Origin: Candidatus Dormiibacterota bacterium
GTDB lineage: Bacteria > Chloroflexota > Dormibacteria > Aeolococcales > Aeolococcaceae
Assembly: GCA_036495095.1 (NCBI GenBank)
Contig: DASXNK010000185.1
Location: 1-41,676 of the forward strand
Length of the DNA stretch: 41,676 nucleotides
Reading direction: 5' to 3'
In this document: positions 32,655 to 41,402 of the stretch, one piece after another
How positions within the stretch are numbered: position 1 is the stretch's first letter
How the letters are laid out: every line of letters starts with the position of its first letter
Program-made: the position numbers and the translations under genes
Notes under the pieces: model-generated
Database searches by the model: none
What the model was told of the DNA's origin: nothing
The model's input: only the letters and a program-made list of their open reading frames with translations

Positions 32655-35126
32655 GTGCAGCGTCAGAGGGATGATGCGACCTGGGCTCACCGTGCCCCGT
32701 GGCTGGTCGGCGCCCTGATGCGGGTGATGGGGCCGCAGCCGCCGCCGACCCGGGTGACCTTCAGCCGGCCCCTGGTCGCCTACGTGTCGGCCGTCGGGGT
32801 GGTGGCGCTGCTCGTCACCGCCCGGCTGATGACCAGACCCACCGACCTGATCGGGGTCGCCCTGGTGAGCGCCGCCATCCTCGGCATGTCGCTGGTGAGC
32901 ACCCGGATCGGCTCGCTGCGGATGAGCGTCAGCGCCACCTCCTTCCTCCACCTCGGCCTGGCCATCACCACCGGCCCCTTCGGGGTGGTGGCGGCCTCGC
33001 TGGCGGAGACGGTGGCGGTGGCGGTGCGCTTCCGCAGCGGCTGGTTCCGGAGCATCTTCAACCTCGCCAACAGCCTGCTCTGCGGGGTGACGGCGTGGGC
33101 CACCTACCACGCCCTGCTCCCGATCGGGGGCCCGGTGGCGGTGCGGGACGGCCTCGCCGGCATCGGCGCCGGGGCGGCCCACTACGCCATCAACTACGGG
33201 CTCATCGCCGGGGTGCTGACCCTCGCCACCGGCAAGCCGCTCCGGGTGCACCTGCGCGCCGCGCTCTCCGCCTGCCCGTATCACCTGATGTACGGCTACG
33301 CGGCGGTCGCCTTCGTGGTGCTCCGCGACCACTTCGGGCCGTGGGGCTTCACCTTCGCCCTTGCGCCGGTGGCCGCCCTGCAGCTCAACCTGATGATCCT
33401 CGCCAGCCGCTCCGCCGCCCACGAGCGCGAGCGCGCCGCCGCCGACGAGGCGCTGCGGGTCAGCGAGCGCAGCTTCCGGGTGCTCTTCGCCTCCAACCCG
33501 CACCCGATGTGGGTGGTCGACGCGGTCTCGCTCGGGTTCATCGCCGTCAACGACGCCGCGGTCGCCCAGTACGGCTACTCCAGCGACGAGTTCCTCACCA
33601 GCCGGCTCGAGGACATCACCGACACCCGTGGGATCGTGCGCCACTGGGACCCCTCGACCGAGCGCGACGTCCGCCGGCTGCAGCAGCGCCACCGGCTGCG
33701 CGGCGGCGAGGTCATCGAGGTGGAGGTGAGCGCCCACGCCACCGACTTCGAGGGCCGCGACGCGGTGCTGGTGCTCGCCCAGGACATCACCGAGCGGGTC
33801 CGGCTGGAGGAGCAGCTCCGCGACCAGGCGCTCCACGACCCGCTCACCCGCCTCCCCAACCGCCTGCTGCTCCAGGACCGGATCGACCACGCCCTCGCCC
33901 GCCAGCGCCGTACCCAGCGGCCCTTCGCGCTCCTCCTCCTCGACCTCGACAACTTCAAGACCGTCAACGACAGCCTCGGCCACGCCGCCGGCGACCACCT
34001 CCTCGTCGCCGTGGCGAAGCGGCTCACCGACTGCCTGCGCGCCTCGGACAGCGCCGCCCGGCTGGGCGGCGACGAGTTCGCCATCCTCCTCGAGGACGCC
34101 GGCGGGCCCGACCACGTCGCCCCGGTCGCCGAGCGGCTGGTCGACGCGCTGCGCCAGCCGTTCATCGTCGAGCAGCGGGAGATCTTCCTCGGGGTGAGCA
34201 TCGGCGTCGCCATCAGCGACGCCAGCCGGCTGAGCGCGGACGAGATGCTCCGCGACGCCGACCTCGCCATGTACGCGGCCAAGGCGCAGGGGCGCGGCCG
34301 CCACGTCGTCTTCAGCCCGCGGATGCGCGAGGCGGCGCTCGACCGGGTCGCGCTCGAGCACGACCTCCGCCGCGCGGTCACCGCCGGCGACCTCCACCTC
34401 GTCTATCAGCCGCAGATCGACCTGCGCAGCGGCGAGACCGTGGGCGTCGAGGCGCTGGTGCGCTGGCGCCACCCGGTGCTCGGGATGGTGCCCCCGGACC
34501 GCTTCATCCCCCTCGCCGAGGAGGCGGGGATGATCGGGGCCCTCGACGCCTGGGTGCTGGAGACCGCCTGCGCCCAGACCCGGGCGTGGCGCGAGGCCGG
34601 CGCCGGCGGGCTCCAGGTCGCCGTCAACCTCAGCGGCACCGAGTTCGAGGACGCCGAGCTGGTCGACCGGGTCGCCGAGGTGCTCGCCCGCCACGACCTC
34701 CGGCCCGCCGACCTGGAGCTCGAGATCACCGAGCGGGTGGCGGTGCAGCAGGAGCGCTCCGCCCGCCAGACCCTCGACCGGCTGCGGGCGATGGGGGTGC
34801 GCATCGCCATCGACGACTTCGGCACCGGCTACTCGATGCTCGCCAGCCTGCGCCAGTTCCCCGGCGACAAGCTGAAGATCGACAAGTCGTTCGTCCAGGA
34901 GATCGTCGACACCCAGGACCGCGCCCCGCTGGTCGCGGCGATCGTCGCCATGGGCCACGGGCTCGGCCTGGAGGTGGTCGCCGAGGGGGTGGAGACCGAG
35001 GAGCAGCTCGCCGTGCTCCGCCGGCTCCGCTGCGACGGCGCCCAGGGCTACCTGCTCGGCCGTCCCGCCGACCCGCACGTGGTCGAGCAGCGGGTGCTCG
35101 CCGAGCGGGGGGCGGTGACCGCCTGA
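32655..35126 (+). CDS. Membrane PAS-GGDEF-EAL cyclic-di-GMP protein
   Basis: This encodes 823 residues with a GTG start at 32655. Residues 40-255 form a MASE-like sensor of about six to eight helices (RPLVAYVSAVGVVALLVTAR and following). A PAS domain is next (RSFRVLFASNPHPMWVVDAV to AQDITERVRLEEQL). The GGDEF domain has LDLDNFKTVND and intact Gly471-Phe475 in RLGGDEF, plus an inhibitory site RxxD at 462-465. The EAL domain has Glu599 in VEALVRW, NLSGTEFED, ELEITERV, DDFGTGYS (Asp720/721), KIDKSFV and EGVETEEQ. Both synthesis and hydrolysis of c-di-GMP are therefore possible, with the membrane and PAS parts probably choosing between them. Confidence 0.95.
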   Translation: MQRQRDDATWAHRAPWLVGALMRVMGPQPPPTRVTFSRPLVAYVSAVGVVALLVTARLMTRPTDLIGVALVSAAILGMSLVSTRIGSLRMSVSATSFLHLGLAITTGPFGVVAASLAETVAVAVRFRSGWFRSIFNLANSLLCGVTAWATYHALLPIGGPVAVRDGLAGIGAGAAHYAINYGLIAGVLTLATGKPLRVHLRAALSACPYHLMYGYAAVAFVVLRDHFGPWGFTFALAPVAALQLNLMILASRSAAHERERAAADEALRVSERSFRVLFASNPHPMWVVDAVSLGFIAVNDAAVAQYGYSSDEFLTSRLEDITDTRGIVRHWDPSTERDVRRLQQRHRLRGGEVIEVEVSAHATDFEGRDAVLVLAQDITERVRLEEQLRDQALHDPLTRLPNRLLLQDRIDHALARQRRTQRPFALLLLDLDNFKTVNDSLGHAAGDHLLVAVAKRLTDCLRASDSAARLGGDEFAILLEDAGGPDHVAPVAERLVDALRQPFIVEQREIFLGVSIGVAISDASRLSADEMLRDADLAMYAAKAQGRGRHVVFSPRMREAALDRVALEHDLRRAVTAGDLHLVYQPQIDLRSGETVGVEALVRWRHPVLGMVPPDRFIPLAEEAGMIGALDAWVLETACAQTRAWREAGAGGLQVAVNLSGTEFEDAELVDRVAEVLARHDLRPADLELEITERVAVQQERSARQTLDRLRAMGVRIAIDDFGTGYSMLASLRQFPGDKLKIDKSFVQEIVDTQDRAPLVAAIVAMGHGLGLEVVAEGVETEEQLAVLRRLRCDGAQGYLLGRPADPHVVEQRVLAERGAVTA

Positions 35127-35143
35127 GCCGAGGACGCCGCGTG

Positions 35144-35149
35144 TAGCAT
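35144..35149 (+). promoter_or_regulatory. Candidate -10 box of the tldD-tldE operon
   Basis: TAGCAT, preceded by GTG, 45 nt before the tldD ATG. The leader then holds a 6-bp hairpin gggcgc/gcgccc (35168-35183) directly before the AGAGGAAGAAG ribosome site, where folding could limit translation. Confidence 0.35.
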
Positions 35150-35194
35150 CCCGTCCCCCAGACCGGTGGGCGCCTCAGCGCCCAGAGGAAGAAG

Positions 35195-36634
35195 ATGGAC
35201 GATGTCGCCGAGCGGGCCCTCGACGAGGCGGCGGTCGCCGGCGCCTCGTACGCCGATTGCCGGGTGGTGGTGCGCACCGTCCAGACCGTCGAGGTCAAGA
35301 ACGGCCGGGTGGCGCGGGTCGCCCTCCACGACGACGAGGGCGTGGGGGTGCGGGTCATCGTCGGCGGCGCCTGGGGCTTCGCCGGCCTCGACCGCGTCGA
35401 TGCCCGCGGCGCCGAGGACGCGGTGCGCCGGGCGGTCCGCATCGCCCGCGCGGGCGCCCGGCTGCGCAGCGCCCCGGTGCGGCTGGCTCCGCTCCCCCCG
35501 GCGACCGGCGAGTACCGCACCGCGGTGGCCGTCGACCCCTTCGCGGTCTCGCTCGAGCGCAAGATCGAGGTGCTCCTGGCCGCCGACGCGGCGATGGCCC
35601 GGGTGCCGCGGGTGACGGTGCGCGACAGCTCGCTCGAGTTCGTCCGCGAGCACCGGCTCTTCGCCAGCAGCGAGGGGGCCCGGCTGGAGCAGACCATCGT
35701 CGAGTCCGGCGGGGGCATGGACGCCACCGCGACCAGCGACGACGAGGTGCAGACCCGCAGCCACCCCAACAGCTTCGGCCGCCACCAGCTCTGCGCCGGC
35801 TGGGAGGCGATCGAGGAGATGGCCCTCCCCGACCACGCCGAGCGGATCGCCGGCGAGGCGGCGGCGCTGCTCACCGCCGACCCCTGCCCGGCGGGGCGGA
35901 TGACCCTCATCCTCGACGGCACCCAGGCCGCCCTGCAGGTGCACGAGTCCTGCGGCCACCCCACCGAGCTCGACCGGGTGCTCGGCGACGAGGCGGCCTT
36001 CGCCGGCACCTCCTTCCTCATGCCCGAGCTGCTCGGCAGCTTCCGCTACGGCTCGGAGGCGGTGACCATCGTCGCCGACGCCACCTCCCCGCGCGGCCTC
36101 GGCACCTTCGGCTGGGACGACGAGGGGGTGCCCGCCGAGCGCACCGTGCTCGTCGACCGCGGGCTCTTCACCGGCTACATGTCCTCCCGCGAGACCGCCG
36201 CGCTCTTCGACCGGGAGAGCAGCGGCACGATGCGCGCCGACGGCTGGTCGCGGCTGCCGCTGATCCGGATGACGAACATCAACCTCGAGCCGGGCGGGTC
36301 GTCACTCGAGGAGATGATCGCCACCACCGAGCACGGCGTGTACCTGGAGACCAACCGGTCCTGGAGCATCGACGACCGCCGCCTCAACTTCCAGTTCGGC
36401 TGCCAGAACGGCTGGGAGATCCGCGACGGCCGCCGGGTGCGGCTGGTGCGCAACCCCCTCTACTCGGGCACGACCCCCGAGTTCTGGCGCTCCTGCGACG
36501 CCGTCGCCGGCCCCGACGAGTGGCGGATGTGGGGGGTGGTGAACTGCGGCAAGGGCGAGCCGATCCAGGTGATGCACGTCGGCCACGGCGCCGCCCCCTG
36601 CCGCTTCCGCGACGTGCGGGTCGGTCCCGCCTGA
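35195..36634 (+). CDS. tldD: TldD metalloprotease subunit
   Basis: This encodes 479 residues. The zinc motif HESCGH (His250, Glu251, His255) fits the TldD HExxxH, and Cys451 in VVNCGKGEP matches the third ligand near the C-terminus. ATSPRGLGTFGWDDEGVPAE and GYMSSRETAALF are family signatures. TldD pairs with TldE to cleave unfolded peptides down a closed chamber; in some bacteria the pair matures modified peptides such as microcin B17 or matures CcdA-type antitoxin. Here tldE follows with a 1-nt overlap. ATG 35195 is supported by AGAGGAAGAAG upstream. Confidence 0.96.
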   Translation: MDDVAERALDEAAVAGASYADCRVVVRTVQTVEVKNGRVARVALHDDEGVGVRVIVGGAWGFAGLDRVDARGAEDAVRRAVRIARAGARLRSAPVRLAPLPPATGEYRTAVAVDPFAVSLERKIEVLLAADAAMARVPRVTVRDSSLEFVREHRLFASSEGARLEQTIVESGGGMDATATSDDEVQTRSHPNSFGRHQLCAGWEAIEEMALPDHAERIAGEAAALLTADPCPAGRMTLILDGTQAALQVHESCGHPTELDRVLGDEAAFAGTSFLMPELLGSFRYGSEAVTIVADATSPRGLGTFGWDDEGVPAERTVLVDRGLFTGYMSSRETAALFDRESSGTMRADGWSRLPLIRMTNINLEPGGSSLEEMIATTEHGVYLETNRSWSIDDRRLNFQFGCQNGWEIRDGRRVRLVRNPLYSGTTPEFWRSCDAVAGPDEWRMWGVVNCGKGEPIQVMHVGHGAAPCRFRDVRVGPA

Positions 36635-37962
36635 TGCTGCGCCACTCCGCCGACGAGTGCCTGGCGCTCGCCGACGCGGTGCTCGCCGCCGTGCCCGACG
36701 GCGAGGCCGAGGTGCTGGTCACCGAGGACGACCTGGCGCTGACCCGCTTCGCCCGCAACACCGTCCACCAGAACGTCGCCGAGACCGGCCTCAGCCTCCG
36801 CCTCCGTCTGGTCGCGGCCGGCCGGGTCGGGGTGGCCGAGCTGCGCGGCGGGGGCGCCGACGCGATCGAGCGGCTGGTGCGCAACGCCGAGGAGGCGCGG
36901 CGGCTGGCCCCCGCCCAGGACGACCTCGCGCCCCTGGCCGAGCCCGACGGCGGTGACGGCCCCTGCGGCTGGAGCGACGCCACCGCCGGCGCCACCCCGG
37001 AGCAGCGTGCCGAGGGGGTGGCGACGGTGATCGCCGCGGCGGCGGCGCGGGGGCTCGAGGCCTTCGGCGCCTACAGCACCCGGGCGACCCAGCGCGCCGT
37101 GGTCAACAGCCGCGGCGTCCGCCGCCACGGGCGGGTCACCGCCGCCGGCCTCAGCGCGGTGGTCCGGGGCGACGAGGGGGCGGGGTACGCCGACCGCCAC
37201 GCCGTCGACGCCGGCGACCTCGATCCCGCCGCGGCCGCGGACGAGGTCATCGAGACCGCCGAGCGCAACCAGGGCGCACGGCCGGCCGACCCCGGAGAGT
37301 ACGAGGTGGTGCTGGCCCCGTACGCCGTCCGGGAGCTGGTCGCCCACCTCTCCCACATCGGCTTCAGCGCCCTCGCCGTCCAGGAGCGCCGCAGCTTCAT
37401 GCGCGCCGGCGAGCGGCTGATGAGCCCCGGCGTCGGCATCCGCGACGACGCCGCCGACCCGCTGGCGCGGCCCTTTCCCTTCGACCACGAGGGGGTGAGC
37501 ACCCGCCGGGTGACCTGCATCGAGCAGGGGGTCTGCCGCGACGTGGTCTACGACACCCCGACCGCGCTCCACGACGGGGTCGCCTCCACCGGACACGCCC
37601 TGCCCCAGCCGAACACGATCGGGCCCTGGGCCACCCACCTGGTCATGGACCCGGGCACGGCGAGGGTGCCCGAGCTCGTCGCCGGGGTGCGCCGCGGCCT
37701 CTACGTCACCCGGTTCTGGTACGTGCGGGTGGTCCACCCGCTGCGCACGGTGATCACCGGGATGACCCGCGAGGGCACCTTCCTGATCGAGGACGGCCGG
37801 CTCGGCGCGGCGGTGCGCGACCTGCGCTTCACCCAGTCGATCGTCGAGGCGCTGAGCCGGGTGCTCGGGATCAGCGACGAGCGCCGGCTCGAGCTCGGCG
37901 AGGACGGCAGCGCGGTGCTGGTGCCCTGGGTCCGGCTCGAGGGCTTCCGATTCACCTCGTGA
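36634..37962 (+). CDS. tldE: TldE/PmbA subunit
   Basis: This encodes 442 residues, the inactive but required partner of TldD. It has the same fold (TRFARNTVHQNVAETGLSLR, FGAYSTRATQRAVVNSRGVR) but no HExxxH; the equivalent region reads EVVLAPYAVRELVAHLSHIG. The C-terminus VTRFWYVRVVHPLRTVITGM is typical of PmbA/TldE. It starts at ATG 36634 within the TGATG of the tldD stop, so the two subunits are made together. The only other gene in the run is the cation exchanger 10 nt downstream; no peptide-precursor gene is beside it. Confidence 0.95.
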   Translation: MLRHSADECLALADAVLAAVPDGEAEVLVTEDDLALTRFARNTVHQNVAETGLSLRLRLVAAGRVGVAELRGGGADAIERLVRNAEEARRLAPAQDDLAPLAEPDGGDGPCGWSDATAGATPEQRAEGVATVIAAAAARGLEAFGAYSTRATQRAVVNSRGVRRHGRVTAAGLSAVVRGDEGAGYADRHAVDAGDLDPAAAADEVIETAERNQGARPADPGEYEVVLAPYAVRELVAHLSHIGFSALAVQERRSFMRAGERLMSPGVGIRDDAADPLARPFPFDHEGVSTRRVTCIEQGVCRDVVYDTPTALHDGVASTGHALPQPNTIGPWATHLVMDPGTARVPELVAGVRRGLYVTRFWYVRVVHPLRTVITGMTREGTFLIEDGRLGAAVRDLRFTQSIVEALSRVLGISDERRLELGEDGSAVLVPWVRLEGFRFTS

Positions 37963-37972
37963 GCGCCCACCG

Positions 37973-38962
37973 GTGACCACGGTCGCCCTGTTCGTCGGCG
38001 GCCTCCTCCTGATCGTGGTCGCCGCCGAGCTCTTCACCAACGCGGTGGAGTGGGCGGGGTTCCGCCTCGGGCTCGCCGCCGGCGCCACCGGCAGCCTGCT
38101 CGCCGCCCTGGGGACGGCGCTGCCCGAGACCACCGTCCCCCTGGTCGCGATCATCCGCGGCGGCGCCGACGCCGACGCGGTCGCGGTGGGGGCGATCGTC
38201 GGCGCCCCCTTCCTGCTCCTCACCCTCGGGGTGGCGATCACCGGCGCGGCGGTGGCGGCGCGGCGGCGCGACCCCCACCTCCATCCCGACATGGGCCAGC
38301 TGCGCCGCGACCTCGGCACCTTCCTCGCCGGCTTCGGGGTGCTGCTGATCGCCATCGCCCTGCCCCACGGGGTGCGGATCGCGCTCGCGGTGGGGCTGGT
38401 GCTCCTCTACGCGCGGCACGTCCGCGCCACCCTCTCCGGCAGCGACCCCGCCACCGAGCAGCCCGAGGCGCTCCACATCAGGCGGCGGTCGGAGTGCCCC
38501 TCGGGGCCGGCGATCGCCGTCCAGCTGGGCATCGCGGTGGCGATGCTGATCGCGGGCGCCGAGCTCTTCGTCCGCGCCGTCGAGCAGACCGGCCACGCCT
38601 TCCACATCTCGCCGCTGCTGCTCGCGGTGGTGGTGGTGCCGGTCGCCACCGAGCTGCCGGAGATGTTCAACAGCGTCCTCTGGGTGCGCAGCGGCGACGA
38701 CGGTCTCGCCGCCGGGAACGTGCTCGGCGCGACCGCGTTCCAGGCCTGCCTCCCCGGCGCCCTCGGCCTCGCCTTCACCGACTGGACCCCCGGTCCGCTC
38801 GGGCTGGTCAACGGCATCCTCACCCTGCTCGCCGGCCTCTACACCCTCGGACTGCTCCACGACGGTCGCACCCGGGGCTCGCTGCTGATGCTGAGCGCGC
38901 TGCCGTGGGCGGGCTACCTGGTGCTGGTGCTGGCGGTCGGGTCACGCTTCCAGGCGGCCTGA
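37973..38962 (+). CDS. Sodium/calcium exchanger family (CaCA) membrane protein
   Basis: This encodes 329 residues with a GTG start at 37973. Two inverted alpha-repeats are visible: AAGATGSLLAALGTALPETT (residues 35-54) and AVVVVPVATELPEMFNSVLW with AAGNVLGATAFQACL after it. The PE acidic pair in each lines the ion site in NCX_Mj-type exchangers. About ten membrane helices, with a short cytoplasmic loop (SGSDPATEQPEALHIRRRSE) between halves. It probably exports Ca2+ or another cation against Na+ or H+. GALPE in repeat 1 reads TALPE, a mild change. It follows tldE by 10 nt, probably in the same transcript. Confidence 0.88.
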   Translation: MTTVALFVGGLLLIVVAAELFTNAVEWAGFRLGLAAGATGSLLAALGTALPETTVPLVAIIRGGADADAVAVGAIVGAPFLLLTLGVAITGAAVAARRRDPHLHPDMGQLRRDLGTFLAGFGVLLIAIALPHGVRIALAVGLVLLYARHVRATLSGSDPATEQPEALHIRRRSECPSGPAIAVQLGIAVAMLIAGAELFVRAVEQTGHAFHISPLLLAVVVVPVATELPEMFNSVLWVRSGDDGLAAGNVLGATAFQACLPGALGLAFTDWTPGPLGLVNGILTLLAGLYTLGLLHDGRTRGSLLMLSALPWAGYLVLVLAVGSRFQAA

Positions 38963-39053
38963 CCGGGGATGTCGAAAAATGCCGTCGCCCGATCGATGTC
39001 CAGGTAGGGCCCGGTCCACCGGGCGTCCAACCGGCAGCACGGAGACCACCACG

Positions 39054-39482
39054 ATGCGGTTCATGATCATTCGCAGGGCCGACAGCAGGACCGAGGCCGG
39101 CGTCATGCCGAGCACCGAGGTCCTCGCCTCGATGCAGGCGTACATGGAGGAGCTCGGCAACGCCGGCGTTCTCCTCGACGGCGACGGGCTGCAGCCCAGC
39201 TCCAAGGGCGCGCGCGTCTCCTTCTCGAACGGCACGCCGACGGTGACCGACGGCCCCTTCACCGAGACCAAGGAGCTGATCGCCGGCTACTGCATCCTCC
39301 AGGTGAAGTCGCTGGAGGAGGCGATCGAGTGGGCTCGGCGCTGGCCCGCGAGCGACGGCGACGGGGAGCTCCAGCTCGAGATCCGCGGGTTCTTCGAGGC
39401 CGACGACTTCGGCCCCGAGCTCACCCCGGAGCTCCGCGAGGCCGAGCAGCAGCTGCGCGCCCGGGCCGGCGACCGGGGCTAG
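39054..39482 (+). CDS. YCII/DGPF-domain protein
   Basis: This encodes 142 residues. ATG 39054 gives MRFMIIRRADSRTEAGVMPS, the normal start; the frame is open 25 codons further without homology. TVTDGPFTETKELIAGYCIL is the DGPF signature, and SLEEAIEWARRWP the following helix. Such proteins are usually encoded beside ECF41/ECF42 sigma factors and are thought to serve with them in stress responses, possibly as small enzymes of the YciI type. The C-terminus of an ECF42-like sigma factor lies at 41403-41676, two genes away. It is convergent with nfo, with only 4 nt between the stops. Confidence 0.92.
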   Translation: MRFMIIRRADSRTEAGVMPSTEVLASMQAYMEELGNAGVLLDGDGLQPSSKGARVSFSNGTPTVTDGPFTETKELIAGYCILQVKSLEEAIEWARRWPASDGDGELQLEIRGFFEADDFGPELTPELREAEQQLRARAGDRG

Positions 39483-39486
39483 ACCC

Positions 39487-40362
39487 CTACGGGGCCACCG
39501 GCACCCGGGCCACCGCCCGCGCCATCCCGGCCAGCTCGCGGAGCCGGTTCACGTTGGCGAGGTCGGGGCCGTGGCCGTCGCCGGGCACCTCGAGCACCCA
39601 CGGCACCGAGGCCAGCCGGGGGTCGTTGATCATCAGCCCGAAGCCGGCGGTGCCGATGAAGCCCTCGCCGATGTTGGCGTGGCGGTCACGCATGCCGCCG
39701 AGCTCGACCCGGGAGTCGTTGGCGTGCACCAGCGCGAGCCGGTCGAAGCCGACCGCGGCCTCGAACCCGGCGAGCGCGGCCTCGACGCCGGCCGGGCGGG
39801 CGAGGTCGTAGCCGTGGGCGAACGCGTGGCAGGTGTCGAGGCAGACGCCGAGCCGCGGGTCGTCGCCGGCGACATCGAGGATGGCGCCCACCTCCTCGAA
39901 GCGGCAGCCGACGCAGCCGCCCTGGCCGGCGCTGTTCTCGACCAGCAGCCGGGCCGGGGAGGAGCTGCGGTCCAGCACCTCGCGGAGCGCCGCGCCGAGG
40001 GTGGGCAGCATCCGCTCGAACCCGGCGCCCTTGTGGGAGCCGGGGTGGAAGACCACCCCGTCGGCCCCCAGCCGTTCCGCCAGGTCCATGTAGCGGACCA
40101 GCGAGCCGACCGAGCGCTGGAGCAGCACCTCGTCGGAGGTGGCGAGGTTGATGAGGTAGACGGCGTGGAACCAGTGGCCGCGGAGGCGGGCGGCGGCGGC
40201 CTTCTCGCGGAAGGCCTCCGCCGTCGCCTCGTCGATGACCAGCGAGCGCCAGGTCTGGGGCTGTGACGGGTGGGTCTGGATGACCTCCGCGCCGATGCCC
40301 AGGGCAACGTCGACGGCCCGGTCGATCCCGCCGCGGGTGGAGACGTGGCCGCCGATCAGCAC
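39487..40362 (-). CDS. nfo: Endonuclease IV (AP endonuclease, family 2)
   Basis: This encodes 291 residues with a GTG start at 40362. The fold and metal site show in GGHVSTRGGID, VFHPGSHKGAG, LLVENSAGQGG, GVCLDTCHAFAHGYD, ALVHANDSRVELGG, RHANIGEGFIG and WVLEVPG, which carry the His/Glu/Asp ligands of the three-zinc centre. It cuts DNA 5' of abasic sites in base excision repair and can process 3' blocking ends from oxidation. It begins 28 nt after the SDR stop, with GGGAGG upstream, and is likely co-transcribed with it. Confidence 0.94.
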   Translation of the reverse strand: MLIGGHVSTRGGIDRAVDVALGIGAEVIQTHPSQPQTWRSLVIDEATAEAFREKAAAARLRGHWFHAVYLINLATSDEVLLQRSVGSLVRYMDLAERLGADGVVFHPGSHKGAGFERMLPTLGAALREVLDRSSSPARLLVENSAGQGGCVGCRFEEVGAILDVAGDDPRLGVCLDTCHAFAHGYDLARPAGVEAALAGFEAAVGFDRLALVHANDSRVELGGMRDRHANIGEGFIGTAGFGLMINDPRLASVPWVLEVPGDGHGPDLANVNRLRELAGMARAVARVPVAP

Positions 40363-40390
40363 CTGGATCGAGTCCTCCCGCTGACCGAGA

Positions 40391-41299
40391 CTACTGCTTC
40401 TGGAGGAAGCTGATCCCGTAGGTCTCGGGCTGGAGTCCGACCGCGGTCTGCCAGGCCTCGGCGATCGCCTCCGGGGTCCAGCGGCCCTCGGAATAGGCGA
40501 CGCTGATCTCCTTGGGGTGCGACCAGAGGGCCAGCTTGTCGCCGCCCATGCCGATGCACTGGCCGGTGATGCCGGCGGCCTGGTCGCTGGCGAGGAACAC
40601 CGCCAGTGGGGCGACGTCCTCGGGCAGCCCCATCCCCCAGCCCTTGCGGATGGTGTCGGGGATCGGCTGGCCGTTCTCGGCGGCCTCGACGATCCCGCCC
40701 ATGCCGGGGATGCTCGCCACCATCCGGGTGAGCGCGTTGGGGACGATCGCGTTCGCGGTGATGTTCAGCCGGGCCAGCTCCATCGCCCAGGTGCGCGCGA
40801 ACGCGGCGATGCCCGCCTTGGCGGCGGCGTAGTTGGTCTGGCCGAAGTTGCCGCGCTGGCCGGCGATCGAGGAGACCACGAGGATGCGGCCGCCCTCGCC
40901 CTGCTCCCTCATCCGGTTCACCGCGGCGCGGACGCAGGTGAAGGTGCCGCGGAGGTGGGTGGAGATGACCGAGTCGAAGTCGTCGTCGGTCATCTTCCAG
41001 AGCACCCGGTCGCGGAGGATCCCGGCGTTGGTGCACATGATGTCGAGCCGCCCGAAGGCCTCGACGGCGCGCCCGACGAGCTGGTCGGCGGCCTCGGCGG
41101 TGCCCACCGGAACCACCTCGGCGACGGCGCGGCCGCCGGCGTCGGTGATCGAGGTCACCGCCTCCTGGGCGACGTCGGCGTCGACATCGTTCACCACCAC
41201 CGCCGCGCCGGCGTCGGCGAGTGCCCTGGCGTAGGCCCGGCCGATCCCCCGGCCGCTGCCGGTCACCACCGCCACCTTCCCGTCGAGCGAGATCGTCAT
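40391..41299 (-). CDS. Short-chain dehydrogenase/reductase
   Basis: This encodes 302 residues. TGSGRGIGRAYA binds NAD(P), NAGI follows strand 4, and the catalytic residues are Ser in VVSSIAGQRG and Tyr/Lys in NYAAAKAG. The C-terminal extension to 302 residues, with ALWSHPKEISVAYSEGRWTP after the core, resembles the (R)-3-hydroxyacyl-CoA dehydrogenase/17-beta-HSD type 4 branch. The substrate is therefore possibly an acyl-CoA or steroid-like molecule, which is inference. ATG 41299 has AGGAGA upstream. Confidence 0.92.
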   Translation of the reverse strand: MTISLDGKVAVVTGSGRGIGRAYARALADAGAAVVVNDVDADVAQEAVTSITDAGGRAVAEVVPVGTAEAADQLVGRAVEAFGRLDIMCTNAGILRDRVLWKMTDDDFDSVISTHLRGTFTCVRAAVNRMREQGEGGRILVVSSIAGQRGNFGQTNYAAAKAGIAAFARTWAMELARLNITANAIVPNALTRMVASIPGMGGIVEAAENGQPIPDTIRKGWGMGLPEDVAPLAVFLASDQAAGITGQCIGMGGDKLALWSHPKEISVAYSEGRWTPEAIAEAWQTAVGLQPETYGISFLQKQ

Positions 41300-41402
41300 G
41301 GGATTCCGTGTCTCCTGGTCGAGGGGTCCTGCGGCCGCGGTTCGCCCCTCGGACGCTCGCCACGCCTGGCCGCGGGCACCCCGGAAGGCGGCGCCCGGAC
41401 GA

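Noticed and set aside
30396-35078. A 1560-codon minus-strand frame opposite the receiver, MFS and GGDEF-EAL genes
   Set aside because: It runs antisense to three well-supported genes and has no recognisable domain. The same applies to the 1335-codon plus-strand frame at 12901-16908.
35195-37962. A modified-peptide (microcin-like) maturation cluster around tldD-tldE
   Set aside because: No cyclodehydratase, precursor or immunity gene is adjacent. The micro-ORF at 30172 is about 5 kb away with unrelated genes between.
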